64,000 bases of DNA from Coffea arabica (lineage: Eukaryota > Streptophyta > Magnoliopsida > Gentianales > Rubiaceae): positions 21,780,001 through 21,844,000 of the forward strand of contig NC_092312.1 in NCBI RefSeq assembly GCF_036785885.1, in the 5' to 3' direction. Positions 17,222 through 30,200 of this stretch are shown in pieces (position 1 is the stretch's first letter; every line of letters begins with the position of its first letter). Position numbers and translations under genes: made by a program. The notes under the pieces are model-generated. The model was not told where the DNA came from and ran no database searches. It saw only the letters and a list, made by a program, of their open reading frames with translations.

Positions 17222-19523
17222 ATGCAGGATGCAAGAAATAGACTTCCAAATACTTGCACAAAAGATGGATCTTTTGACAGGCATGGGAAACCAGCGATTA
17301 AGGAAAAAACCGGTGGATGGAGATCAGGGATGATTTTGCTAGGTACTTTTTACGTTTTCTTGTTTACTACACTCGCAATCTTGGTAGCCTTAGTAGCCGC
17401 TTATCTAAATTAAAGTACCAATGAGAAGCCTGATTGGTAAGTTTACGATTAATTGGCTAAAGACATGCCGCAATATATATGTGTTGTTAAAACATCATTT
17501 TAATGTAAATGACACATTTTCCTGCTCATGGCTTGTCTAGTCAATGAAGGACTTGCTGCAGTTGCATTTACTGGGGTGGAAGTAAACATGGTTCTTTTTG
17601 CAAAGTCAGTCCTCAGGCAATCAAATGCAGATGCAGCCAATACGTTCAGTCGGTGGATGGGAACCCTCAACATTTGTGCTCTTATAGGTGCATTTCTCAG
17701 TGACTCCTATATGGGCAGATATGTCACTTGTGTTGTTTTCCAGACAATAATGGTGCTTGTAAGTGAACCTACCAGAAATTTTCACTAGTTCTTTAGGTAT
17801 TTCCTCTTTTCTATACATTTTGGATTGCTTCTCCCTGTGATTGGTAAACTTCATTGTTGTTGCAGGGTTTGATTATATTAACTCTTTCAACGCGCATATT
17901 TATGGTTGAACCAAAAGGATGTGGGAGAATAGGAGAACACTGCGATATTAAGTCACCACTTGAAACTGCAATATTCTATATATCAATCTACTTAGTAGCT
18001 CTTGGTAGTGGTGGAATGGAACCAGCACTTGGTACATTCGGTGCAGACCAATTTGATGAGGAGGATACAGAAGAAAAGCGATCAAAAACTGCATTTTTTG
18101 GCTATTACTATGTCGCTTTGAATCTTGGATCGTTGATTGCTGAAACAGTCTTGGTTTATATAGAAAATCTGGGGATGTGGGAGCTGGCCTTTTGGATTTC
18201 AACATCTGGTGGTTTTTTTGCTTTGATTTTGCTGTTATGTGGGAATTCTAGATATAGGCACTTTAAGCCTGCTGGCAATCCCGTTTCAAGGTTCTTTCAG
18301 GTATTTGTGGCTTCTACAAGAAAAATGAAACTCGAAGTTCCCTCAAATGGGAAGGGGCTCCATGAACTTCAGGAGAAAGATGAAAAAGACAGTACCAGAA
18401 ATATAGTACATACAGATGATTTCAAGTAAGTTTCTTCAAGTCATATGCCTATCAAATATCATCAGTGTACAAAACAATGGCCTCATCTGTACTTCTGCAG
18501 AAAATTGCTATGCACTTTTACTTTCTAGACTAACTTGCATTTATGTCATTTAAGATTGTATGATATGAAAAACTCGTATATGCACTCATCGAATTAAAAA
18601 CTTGAGTTTATCCAATCTGACAGTTTCATCAAAAAGAGAATAATAAATCCATTTTCAGGTTTCTTGATCGGGCAGCTTTTGTGACAGCACCAGACGTGAT
18701 AACCATATTACCTGGCAAAAGCCAAGCTCCAAATCCGTGGCGTCTCTGCACTGTTTCTCAAGTTGAAGAAGTAAAATGTGTGCTGAGGCTATTGCCAATA
18801 TGGTTTTGCACCATTGTTGCCTCCATAGTCTTTGTACAAGTTCTTTCTCTCTTTGTTGAGCAAGGAGCTGCAATGGACTCAGTAATCTTGGGATTTCACA
18901 TCCCTCCAGCCAGCATGACTGCCTTTGACATTATAAGCACATCTACATTCATCATTTGCTATGAGAAGTTTATTGTTCCTTTTTATGTGAAACTGACTAA
19001 AAGGAAGCCAAAGACTCTAAGTGAATTACAAAGAATAGGAATTGGACTGGTGATTTCGATTGTAGCCATGATAATTGCAGGATTTGTCGAGCTGCACAGA
19101 CTAAGACATGCAATCCAAAAAGGTCAAGAAACTAGTTCCCTGAGTATTTTCTGGCAGACTCCTCAGTATGTATTAGTAGGAGTAGCCGAAGCATTTGTAA
19201 TTGTTGCCCAGTGGGAGTTCTTCGCTTCACAAACACCAGATAGATTGAAGAGCTTGGGGCTTGGTTTATCGATGTCTTCTTCTGCGTTAGGTAGTTACTT
19301 ATGCAGCATAGCGCTGACAGTGGTGATGAATATCACATCGAGGCATGGGAAGCCAGGATGGGTTCCTGCAAATTTAAATGATGGCCATTTGGACAGATTT
19401 TTCTTCCTTTCAGCAGCTCTCATTGCACTTGATCTGGCAATGTTTGTCGTGGTGGCTAAGAGGTACAAGTGCATAACATTAGAGAAGCGAGAGGGGGGAG
19501 CAGAAGCAGGTGCCATACCTTGA
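17222..19523 (+). CDS. NRT1/PTR family (NPF) transporter, probably subfamily 7
   Basis: NPF proteins are 12-helix major-facilitator carriers for nitrate, peptides, potassium or hormones. Exons 17222-17342, 17541-17758, 17866-18425 and 18659-19523 sum to 1764 bases in one frame, giving 587 residues, the usual family length. Visible family signatures: DRHGKPAIKEKTGGWRSG before helix 1, GAFLSDSYMGRY, the PTR signature around ALGTFGADQFDEED, FFGYYYVALNLGS, the hydrophilic central loop, then PIWFCTIV, QTPQYVLVGVAEAF and GLSMSSSALGSYLCS in the C-half. NxGLAxxAFxGVxVN in helix 1 points to NPF7 (NRT1.5-like). The classical ExxE[K/R] proton-coupling motif is not intact; the aligned residues read EGLAA. 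The ATG at 17222 overlaps an acceptor-like TAATGCAG, so an upstream first exon remains possible. Substrate is not predictable from the sequence. Confidence 0.9.
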
Positions 19524-19691
19524 ACTAATCAAATTGCTTCTCATGTCTATCTCTATCTGGATCACAAGTACTTGAATGAGCATTTTTGTAGCAAGATCAG
19601 TAGACGTGGATTGTAGAAGTGATGTAAAACGCAAATATGACAACTTCATGACGAAATATAGTATTCTCTTTGTATTTTTCTCAGTAGATCC

Positions 19692-19722
<31 letters not shown>

Positions 19723-20314
19723 ATGTGTAGTTTATTAGAACTCTCTGTGATGATGACACCAGAAAGTACAGCTCATATGACCCCGTTTACAAGCTGGTTC
19801 AGCAACCAATTATGGTAATTGCAGCAGTACCTTGTGCAGACAAGAATGGTATAAACAGCCACCCAGCCAGATGGAGGCTCAGATCTGGAAAGCCTCCTCG
19901 CCTTCTATAACGCTTCTGGCACAGCATTGGGAGTAAATAAATCTGCAAGAGGAAATATGAGACACAACCATAGCGTAGCGTCTAACAAATAAAACACCAT
20001 GTTAAAGTAATAAAGAAAAGGCAGAAGACCTCTTTGGATTAAACGAAAGAAATAACTCAACAAGAAGAATTTGGACTGAAGACATTATTCATTCTTATTT
20101 TTGTTCTCCACAATAATGAAGGAGATTATAATGCATGTATGAATTTTAACATGGCAACCAACTAGTAAATGGAACAGGAAACTGTGACAGTTGAATTCCT
20201 TTTCGAGCTAGCTGCTCTTCATACAACACTAGGGAGTGAAAAATGCTTGGTGTGCTGCTTCCCTTATGAAGCTTTTGGGCTTCAGTGTAGCTCTTTATTG
20301 GCAACATCTGTTCA
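19524..20314. other. convergent 3' flanks of NPF and arginase genes
   Basis: The two stop codons face each other across about 790 bases, which must hold both 3' UTRs and polyadenylation sites. A (TA)n run lies at 19692-19718. No gene was seen; the short open frames lack known motifs. Confidence 0.6.
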
Positions 20315-23300
20315 TCACTTTGATATCTTTGCAGTGAGTTCTCTTACAAGCTTAGCAGCAACCATTGCTGTCATCCCATCAACAGTATCACGCTGGGGGT
20401 TGAATTCCACCACGTCTGCAGCAATAACATTACCCTGAAGATTGTGAAGTATGTTGAGAACATCACGGAAAGAGAGGCCTCCAGGCTCAATGTGAGACAC
20501 CCCTGGGGCAAATGCTGGATCAAGAGAGTCCACGTCTACTGAAATGTATACACCCTTCACCCCTTCACCAAGTTTCTGCAAATAGAGTAGACATTCAGAA
20601 TAAGGTAAATTGAGTATGAACCAGAACACCTTGAAGAGTAGACTTGTTTGTTTGCTCTATAGCTCCCCTTGACCAATGCATAAGTATTGGATGAAATGTA
20701 GATTTCAGTTCGTGAAAAGGAACCCAAGCATTTGACAATGTCTAAAGAATGAAAATCAGCTTTGTGACATAGGAATTTTGTTTTGGGTCAGCAAAACTTG
20801 GACTCCAAGACTAGACAATAAGATGACAGAAACTATGCATATCAAATCTTTTCAATTTGAGAGTTGCTAATGATGAACCTCCGTGAATTTGTGTGTCTGT
20901 GAGAGAGAGAGAGAGAGAGAGGGAGGAGAGAGAGACCAAGTTCTCCAATATGTGACGGTCTCTGGAAAAGGTTCGCATCTCATATTGCTCCACACCAAAT
21001 CTTTTTCCTTGTTCACGGCCTTCCTTTGTAATTGATCTAATTCCAACCTGTGCAACAAGCAAGCGCTTTAGCATTATACTTCTCAGACATGAAATGTCCG
21101 ATTATCTCCTATTCCACCAATTTTTACTCGAGAGCAGAGCTCCACTCAATCTAAACATACAGAAAAGGACAAATGCCATTGAGCCTTCAAATACCTTTCT
21201 AAGAAGATAATGAGAAAGAGAAGCTTAACAATTTTTTAATATATTTGGAATCAAATAAGAAAAGTTATTAGACAGTCTAAAGCAGATAAAAACACCTTAG
21301 AACTAGCGAAATCAATTTGCGTTCCTAAAAATTAATTACATCAAAAGTGAATGCTTTTCTCATATCATCACCAAAATATCTTTGACCAGAGAAAAAATTG
21401 GAAGTTTGATTTTTCAAAACAAAAAAAAAACATGTAATTCAAATGGCTTACATAATAAACCTAAAGGAACAAGTTAGAAGAAAAATATCATTCTAAAGAC
21501 TACTGCTAAACAGAAAGTAGATTTGGATACTAAGTTAAAGAGGAATATCAATAAAATATATAGCAATGCATTCAAATGGCTGGATTACTTGCAAAAGCCG
21601 GCGAGCATAACCACCCTCCATGATGCGTGCAAAAGAAGATGCATGAGAATATTTGTTTCCTTCAAAGGCATGATAAATATCAGGATGGGCATCAAGGTGA
21701 AGAATATCCATAGGACCTCCAAGCTTCTCAGAAACGGCTCTCACAACAGGGAATGATATAGAGTGATCCCCACCCAATACCAAAGGGCGCAATGGATCCT
21801 GCATTTACAAAATGCATACACAAGAATTTCCATTTAAAACAGTTGAAAATCAGTGGAAGATGCAATTAGGGCAGACAACAAAAGGCATACTATTGTCATC
21901 AAGAGGGGAAAATATTAGAATCATCTGGAACCATTCAGAATCAGGAGAATCAAGGACAATGCAATTTTCTTATACTCCCTCCGTCCCACTTTGATAGTCC
22001 TATTTTCCTTTTTCCTCTGTCCCAAATTGTAGCCCACTTTCTAATTGAAGAATGTAATTGTATTTTAATTTTCCTAAAATACCCTTATTCAATGTAAGTT
22101 ATTATTACTATAAACCTACCCCATTTAATAAGAGTTGATTCTTTTTTTACCATCAATTCAAGTTCCCATAAAGTTGTACTCTAATTAATGTGAGGGTATT
22201 TTAGGAAAATAACTATCTAAATTGATTGTTCCAACAAAGTTAACTACTTTTTCTTAAACTGTGTGAAAAAAAAACCAGGGCTATCAAAGTGGGACGGAGG
22301 GAGTAGTATTTTCCGGGTATCATGAGATGTAATTAGAACTTGTATATAGAATCTGCACTCAACACATGCTACTTGGAAATTTTACTAATGAAAAAACAGC
22401 TTAGAAGAAAAATAATGAGGATTCTATTTCAATTAAAAAGTATATGGATCTTAAACAGAAGACCATGGATCTTAATCAGCACACAGAATTGCATCTTACA
22501 AGGGCATCAAGTGAAAAGCTGTCCTAATGATGACTAAGACACTAAAAGCAGGCATCTGGAAGGGAATGAAATCAAGTTGAAACACAGTAGAGGTTCTTAA
22601 AGAGCCAATCTTTGACTACAGATGAATGGTTTGCTTTCCATATATTTGTTCATCAAGAGGGAGATGGATCACATTAGAGCTATGGGATCAGTGAAAAAAT
22701 TCAATTACTTAATGTATATAGGTCAAAAGGTAACAGTTCAAGCACATGCTGTAGCTATATAAATATAAACACATAAAAAGATGGAACTCTTTCATCTTTG
22801 ATGCCAATCTTGTATTTCTTTTTCAGAAAACATAATCTCTAAAGTTTCATTGTCACTCATCAAATAAGTCCCTCTACTGCAGATTCCCTATCAGAGAGAG
22901 AGAGAGAGAGAGAGAGAGCTTCTTTCATACAGTACATTCATCTGTCTACAAATCTTCAAGAAAATTAGTGGCAAAGCAGGAAAAAGTTTCTAGCATTGTC
23001 ATCTCTAAGCTAATTCAAATACATCCTTCCTTCTCAGAAACATCATGCTCGCCCTAGCATTCATGCCTCTACAGAGAGATAGAGAAGAGAGAGAGAGAGA
23101 TTCACTGTTAAAAACCTGGGAAACATTATAACCAAAATAGCTACATCAGATGAGCTCTTTAGCTTGATTCTACCAGAGAAAACAGTGTAATACGTAATAG
23201 AAAAAAAACGCAAAAGGGGGGCTTACTTCTTCCATTACTAGCTTGACTGACTCACTTATGATACCCATTAATCTATCATCATCTACACCACAATCTCGGA

Positions 23301-24584
23301 TCTCTTGTACTGGAACATCACCAACGTCAGTTAATACTCGTGGATCATTCAATTCCTTGCCTGCATAAGACCAAGATCATCTTACAGGGAGAAGATGTAT
23401 TTTTCAAATATTTTCTAGTAGAAAGCATCAGCAGTGTATATTTGTCCAAATTTGTTGACAATGCATGAAATTATGATCATAATTAGAGAGAAAACATAGT
23501 GAGCAGCCAACATTATTAGGGGAACTGATCCTACCTATCAGATGAAATTTATCTCCTAGCTTTGAGAAAAGTGTTAAGGTAATTTCTCGATTGGAGTAAG
23601 GAAGTAAAGATTGGCAAAGGCTCATAGAACAGTAGGCAGCAACAAAATAATGGACCACAAACAAGCCAACGAAAAACTATTAATAACAGAGACCAAATCC
23701 TACAGAAAGTAATAAAAACCACTAGCATCACAAGGGAAGGGGTTTGTTTTCCACCTCCTTTGGGGTGGGGAATTGATGGAGGCTTATGATGATGTCCTTA
23801 TCTATGAAATGAAGCCAAGGGGATCCAGTAGATGGCACAGCTAGAAAATGATATTGACTTTTTTTAGTGTCAGTGCAACAAGGAATATTAGATGTTCCTC
23901 TGCAACTGGTTAAACATAAATACGACAAGGAACCCATAATCAACAGTCAAAAATCCTTATCAAATACTAAACTAGGTTAAAAAGAGACCAGTGGCAAGAC
24001 CGAAATGAAGACATAAAATCCTCTTAATCACAATGAAACATTTCTAACCCTCTTAATCAAAGCCTTATGCACAACGGTTATATGGAGGCATTCATGATTG
24101 CCTGAATGCAAACACTAATCATTTCACAGATAATTTTGCTTTGGACAACATGGAGCTCAACATCCATATGTGTTTACGTAATACTAGCATAAAAATGGCT
24201 TCACCTTCTTCAGTTGTGGAGTTTGTGCTGCCACACCAGATAGCCTCTCTTATACGAGGGGGAGCAAATGCAGGCCCCTGAAGGAATGAAGAGTTATGCC
24301 CTAGAGGAACTCCAAGAAGGGATGCTGATGCTACAGCTCCTCCTAGTGCTCGTAAAAGTTCTCCCTAACATTAATTTTAAAATTATTCTCATAGAACAAA
24401 GGAAAACTTGAAGATGAAAATTTTGACAGAGATCAAATCATACCTTGAGCTTAGCTCTCTCACGGATAAAGGTAAGAGATGCCTCCATAACGCGATTCTG
24501 CCCCCTCTCTAACAAGTCCTTGGGCACATTTGCAGCATTTAGTTTGTGCAAATAACGAATTCCCATCCTCCCAAGATTCTTCAT
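20315..24584 (-). CDS. ARGAH: arginase, plant mitochondrial type
   Basis: Arginase hydrolyses arginine to ornithine and urea; plant enzymes are mitochondrial and agmatinase-like in sequence. Coding exons, 5' to 3': 24444-24584, 24205-24364, 23227-23360, 21589-21798, 20937-21047 and 20315-20575. They total 1017 bases, giving 338 residues, the standard plant length. Manganese ligands are present: GGDHS (His157), DAHPD (Asp181, His183, Asp185) and VDVDSLDP (Asp266, Asp268). HIEPGGLSFRD and EFNPQRD also match plant arginases. The N-terminus MKNLGRMGIRYLHKL is a basic amphipathic presequence like that of tomato arginase. The residue after DVD is Ser, where Arabidopsis and tomato have Cys. The gene is convergent with NPF and divergent from the nitroreductase-like gene. 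A Stowaway MITE sits in the intron between exons 3 and 4. Confidence 0.96.
20901..20935. repeat. (GA)n run beside an arginase splice donor
   Basis: A near-pure GA dinucleotide run on the plus strand lies immediately downstream, in the gene's sense, of the donor ending the 20937-21047 exon. It is CT-rich on the transcribed sense strand. Other GA runs in the same gene lie near 22893-22918 and 23076-23100. Confidence 0.9.
21975..22303. mobile_element. Stowaway-type MITE in an arginase intron
   Basis: The terminal inverted repeats are CTCCCTCCGTCCCACTTTGA and its reverse complement. The element is flanked by TA on both sides (21973-21974 and 22304-22305), the Tc1/mariner-type duplication. It is 329 bp and non-coding. 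A close relative with the same ends and internal sequence lies at 42952-43281, and a short one at 61281-61392. Confidence 0.9.
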
Positions 24585-25480
24585 ATTGTTAGATACTGAA
24601 TACAGTGCCAAAAACAATCCCTAGCACCACCATGTACAAGGTATTCAGAGATTATGAGTGTAGCATAAATACACAACAACACACCCTTGTGCAAAAATGG
24701 TAGTTTAGGGTGCTAACTTGAAAAGGTTTTTGAGTAATCCATTCCATCCCTATAAAGTTTTTGAGTAGTGCCTTAGATAGAGGTTAGCAGAAGCAATAGG
24801 AAGTAGGACAATAATTTTCAAATAGTCATAAAAACAGTTAAAATCAAAAAGCAAAACAATGCCTTCCCTTTTGATTGTCGTCCAGTTAACTATCGTCAAA
24901 CAAAAGTTGCGCCCAAACAATCAGAGCCCACAATTTCATTCTTTTACCCCTGTTTCTGCACGAAAAATTTCGGGGGTCCTTGGATACAACGGCAAAATCC
25001 CGTTTTTAGGTATATTGAGGTGCCCAATTCACTATTTCTCTAGCTTTTATCTCTGCGTCCATCTTTTCCGCTGGCAAGTGTCAACCAAATAAAAATATTT
25101 TTTTTCTTTAATGGCACTGGAGTGTAATTCTGTAGCTTTCTTTAATTTTCTCGTCTTGGCAACCAATATTCACAATCAACCATGCAAAGTTGAAAAAAGG
25201 AAAACAACAGCTTTTCTCTTTCACTATTCTAAACATCATCAAGACACGATTTTTCAAAAGAATAAAGACAGGACCAAAAAACCATAGCAACAAAAAAAGT
25301 CAAGAACTCGGGAAACCGGGGAAGATGGAAAGAACAAACACTTACCAGCCCAAAAAGAGACACAGAGAAAGAGATTTGCAGGGATGAGCCTTGGGAATTT
25401 CAATGGTTGAAGGGTTGTTTGTGTCGCAAAGTTTTGAGTTGTATTGATACAGAAAGAAGAAGAAGGAAGAGAGACGAAAA
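24585..25480 (-). other. arginase leader with probable 5'-UTR intron
   Basis: Upstream of the arginase ATG, the minus strand shows an AG acceptor near 24622 and, near 25345, a GGGCTG/GTAAGTG donor that follows a pyrimidine-rich stretch. This suggests a non-coding first exon around 25345-25450 and a leader intron of about 720 bases. That is inference from splice signals only. Confidence 0.45.
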
Positions 25481-27293
25481 AAGTAATGCAGGTGTTTGGA
25501 TTTTGGTGGGGTTTTGGTGCCAGTGCTTTGATGACTAGTGCTGCTGTTTTCTTGCCTGCTTGGCTACTCGCAGCGAATGGGTTACGGAAATGGAGCCAAA
25601 CTTTGTGAATATTGAATTGGATATTTTAAAGTATACTCCATGGAATGGAATGGGGATTTGTGGAATCGGATTAGAACGGTTTACACGTAAACAGTACGAG
25701 GTATGAAAGTGTTTGCAGTCTTGTACGCCACTTGCACTGCCATTTTTTTACTTTAGCCACTCCAAACCCAGTGCAAAAAAGATTTCCCTTTTTTTCTTTA
25801 AAGAGTGAGGGTCTTCCTTGTGTTGTGGCCTGTCGGAAGCAGCAAAAATGAGAGCTTACTCGTACTGGGAAGCTCAGCTGATAAATCAGTGCTTAGCGAT
25901 CATTCATTTTGTCATAATTATAATTAATTAAAGAAAAAGGCATTCTTCACTCTCAGGAGGCACAGCACAAAGTGAGCAAATCGACAAACGAACAGTTCCC
26001 AGATTTGGAACGTGTAGCAGCAGTCGCAGTGGTAGCAGTATTGATTTGGGCACCAGTACTCGTGGAGATTTTTTGCGAGCCATCATCTCATAACGACTTG
26101 TGACACGTAAATGAATATCTTCCTATAAAACTATGACTATTGCTTAGTTTCCATATAATAGTACTTGATTTGCTTGCATATTAAACATAAGTTACGAATT
26201 AGAAATATCCTAATATGATCTCACACACGTTGCCATCTTTGTTATTAAAATTATGTTTGACAAATTTTTGTATTTGGATTGCATTTTTCATGATTTTTCA
26301 TGAAAAAATTACTGTAGGGATTTGATGTATGTGAGAAAAAAAGGTAATCGAGAAATGTGATTACGAAAAACGACGTAATTTTTTGACGGAAAACAACAAT
26401 CCAAACAATAACTAAACTTGTTATTTTAAAGAATTAACATGTTCATCACTCACAGAGACATGCATAAATACCACAAGTACAGAGCATTGGATACGTGATT
26501 ATTTGAACTTGCATCATGAATATGTTTTCTATACTCTTCTTTAGATCTATTGCATCTGTTAAATTCGTACTCTTTTTAACTATAGTAGATATGTAATTTA
26601 TAGTGTGTGTTTAATCTATCATTAAGACAGACAGTGATGTAAATCAAATTGTGTTGGACAATTTCTAAAAATCTATTGTAATAAATTTGCTTTTATCAAA
26701 AAAAAAAAAAGTTTTCAATACTCTTTTTAATCTTTCTAACCATCTTTTATGTCACGTGCATCAGATTAAAAAAAAAAGTATCATAACATTATTTAAAAGA
26801 GGCTTTTTGTAAAAAAAAAAATTTCTATTCAGAAACTTTATAGTAATGCTACTTCTAAAGAAAGACTCGAAACCTTACCGGAAAAATCTAAACATCTAAA
26901 CAGCTGAACAAAAAACATGCATGCGTCATGCGCGTGGTACTCGATTGATAGCTAAATGAATTGAGGTGGGTCGCAGATAGCAGGCCAATCAATGCAACAG
27001 CCCGAGCAACATCGGGCAGGATGAATGAATCTCGGTTACAGTGTTGGGCTAAATGTCTAGAAGCTCGTCTGTTTATTTGGGACTTATTAGCCCAATACAA
27101 TAACACAAGTCCATTCCAAGGTTTCGGGCAGCAACCCTCCAACACGGGTCCCGGATCTTTGGATTTTGGAACCTTCCAAAACGTTCTTTGCTTCCGCACC
27201 TCCCAAATTCCAACTTCCAGAAGCGCCTGCTTTTCAGCAAGAATTTTCACTTTTAGTCGATTTTACGCTACTGCCGTAACAAAACAGAGGCAG
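25481..27293. other. divergent intergenic region, no gene seen
   Basis: This is the shared upstream region of arginase (minus) and the nitroreductase-like gene (plus). It is AT-rich with several poly-A/T runs. The frame of the downstream gene stays open back to 26961, with one in-frame ATG at 27021, but that extension has no recognisable protein features. Confidence 0.5.
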
Positions 27294-30200
27294 ATGGCCG
27301 AGATGCCTCTGCTTCACCATAGACTAGCTCTGTCCCTCCACCACCATCACCATCTCCTCCTCCTCCCGCCGCCCACCACCACCACCAAAAGACTATCCCA
27401 AAGAATCCTCAAAATCACCATGTCCACGGCAGCTTCATCACACTCTCCACCCATCCACCAACACTCGTTAGACCAACAACAACAGCAACAAAAAGATCAA
27501 GTCTTGAGGTACCATAACCAAACAAAACACAACTTCAACAACTATGCCCGTGGGCCTTATGGCCTTGACTGGGCCAACCAACCCAACCCTTTTCGCCGTT
27601 ACGTATCTTCCCCACTCCTCCCTCTTCTGCACCCTCCCTCACCCAATTCTCCCGCTACCACCCGGGACGGCTCTCCTCCTCCTCTGTATCACACGGTTTT
27701 CAATTCTTTACCGTCCCCAAAACCCATTTCCAAAACCACTATTTCTCAACTTTTTTATGATTCTTTAGCCTTATCAGCCTGGAAAACTACTGGCTTCTCC
27801 ACTTGGTCCCTCAGGGTTAATCCCAGCAGTGGGAATCTTCACCCTACTGAGGCTTACATCATTGCTCCACCAATTGATTCTCTGATTGATCACTCATTTG
27901 TCGCTCATTATGCTCCGAAAGAGCATGGTTTGGAAATTAGAACCGAAATTCCATCTGGGTTTTTCCCAAAAATTTTCCCCAAGAACTGTTTTCTTATTGG
28001 ATTTTCCTCTATTTTCTGGAGGGAAGCTTGGAAGTATGGTGAGAGGGCCTTTAGATATTGTAATCATGACGTCGGGCATGCCATTGCCGCGGTTTCGATG
28101 GCCGCGGCAGGGCTTGGGTGGGAAGTTAAGGTTTTGGATGGTTTGGGATATGATGAATTAGAGAAACTAATGGGACTTGATGTTTTTCCCGAGTTCAAAA
28201 TCCCGTCCAGGCCGGTCAAGGGGAAGATGCCTGAGATTGAGTTTGAGCATCCTGATTGTGTGCTTCTGGTTTTTCCTAGTGGTATAAGTGATTTTGGTGT
28301 TGACTATAAGGGGTTGAGTTTAGCTATATCGCAGTTTTCAACATTGGAGTGGAAAGGGAAGCCGAATTTGCTTAGTAAAGAGCATGTGTGTTGGGATATT
28401 ATTTATAGGACCGCCGAGGCCACAAAAAATCCTTTAAACATATTCAATCAATCCATGGTTGCTCCATTTCTGGGCAGTGGAGACATTAGTGAGAGTTCTT
28501 ATAAAGGTTTTAGTTTGAGGGAAGTGGTTAGAAAGAGAAGGAGTGCAGTAGATATGGATGGTTCTACCACAATGGCAAGAGAGACTTTTTATCAGATTTT
28601 ACTGCATTGTATGCCTTCGGGTTTTGGAAGTGGAGAGAAGCAAAGGAAACAGTTAGCATTGCCATTTAGGACGCTTTCATGGGATTGTGAAGTGCATGCT
28701 GCCCTTTTTGTTCATAGAGTTGTCGGATTGCCCAAGGGGTTGTATTTTTTGGTGAGAAATGAAGAGCATTTGGATGATTTAAGGAAATCTACAAGGTCTG
28801 AATTTAAGTGGACCAAACCAGATGGTTGTCCGGATGAGCTTCCTTTGTATGAACTCGCAAAGGGTGACTGTCGGGAGCTATCAAAACGCCTATCCTGTCA
28901 TCAGGTGTGTATGTTGACGCCATTCCTGATGGCATTACTACTGAGCTCTTGACTACTATCCGCAATTCATTGTGGGATACTTGTTATTTGTGTGTTGTTT
29001 AATGTCCATTTCTAAATTGTAAGTGTCGTAGTTTTACTTGGGAGGGAATTTATCTGCAAGGTAGAAGATTATATCCAAGCATAAAAGCAAGGAACATGCG
29101 AGTCATGGAGAGAACCATCTAGTGCCACATACTAGTTTTTTATGATATGTTTCGAAAAGTAAATAGAAAATTAGTTTCAGATGGACTAAAAGTAAAGCAG
29201 TAAACTTAATTTGGAGCAAAGGGACTGAGTATCTTCTAAATGCACCTGGCGTCAAATTTCTGAATTACTAAGTCTGGAGTGTGCTTCACAAGTTCCTACT
29301 TAGATCAGTAAGCATAGGCATTCGGCCTTCTTTTTGGTTCATGCTGGGAAAGTGTTTATAATTATCAAATAATCATGAGAAAAAGAAAGTTCTCCTTTAA
29401 ACTTTGATGCAGGATGAAGATGTGTTCAGTTATTTTTCCTCACTTTATACCCTGCACACTTCTGTACTGAATATCGCTAATTATGACTAACATTTTAATT
29501 GACATTGGAGCTTGTTTCTATTTGCAAATCATGAGGATGATGAGGAGTTTGGTTGCATTTTATGTTTCTTTATTAGGTGTTTGACAATATTGGAGTGCAA
29601 ACTATAGGTGGATCTGCAATACGTTATTTTTTTTCAGCGGCACATGCCCTTTTGGACATTCACCTTGCATCTTTTCTTTTTTATGGCACTGGAAAATGTT
29701 ATCATAGAAAAGTTACAGTAAATGTTCAGCACAGTTAGTAATTTTGACAAAGGTTTTCAGCATTAATTGTCATAGCAATAAGACTATATGGCTTTGTGAA
29801 TTCTATAATAGATAACAATTTGACGTCTTCCCAGACACATTGAATATTAGCTGCCCCACGGAGATTATGTTTTGGCATAACTGCTACTTTGACTCTGCGC
29901 CACAAGCAGTGGCTGTAAATTTAGTTGTTTATGTTTCTGTAAAGCAGGAAGGTTGAGATAGACTGCTTGTGTTAGAATTTTGGGGCTACTTGCATAGAGT
30001 CGACTTATCATCCTGATTCAGAGGATCTATTCAATGGACTTCTCAAACATGACTATCTAATTATATCTAATTACAGGACATTGCCAGTGATGGTTGCTTC
30101 AGTCTGGGTATGGTGGCTCATTTGGAGCCTACCTTGCATGAAAAAGGTTCATGGATGTATCCTCGGTTATTTTGGGAGACGGGGGTCCTTGGCCAGGTCT

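Noticed and set aside
26961-27293. A 111-codon upstream extension of the nitroreductase-like reading frame
   Set aside because: It opens at a TTG; the only in-frame ATG (27021) leads into sequence with no protein-like features, and a good start follows at 27294.
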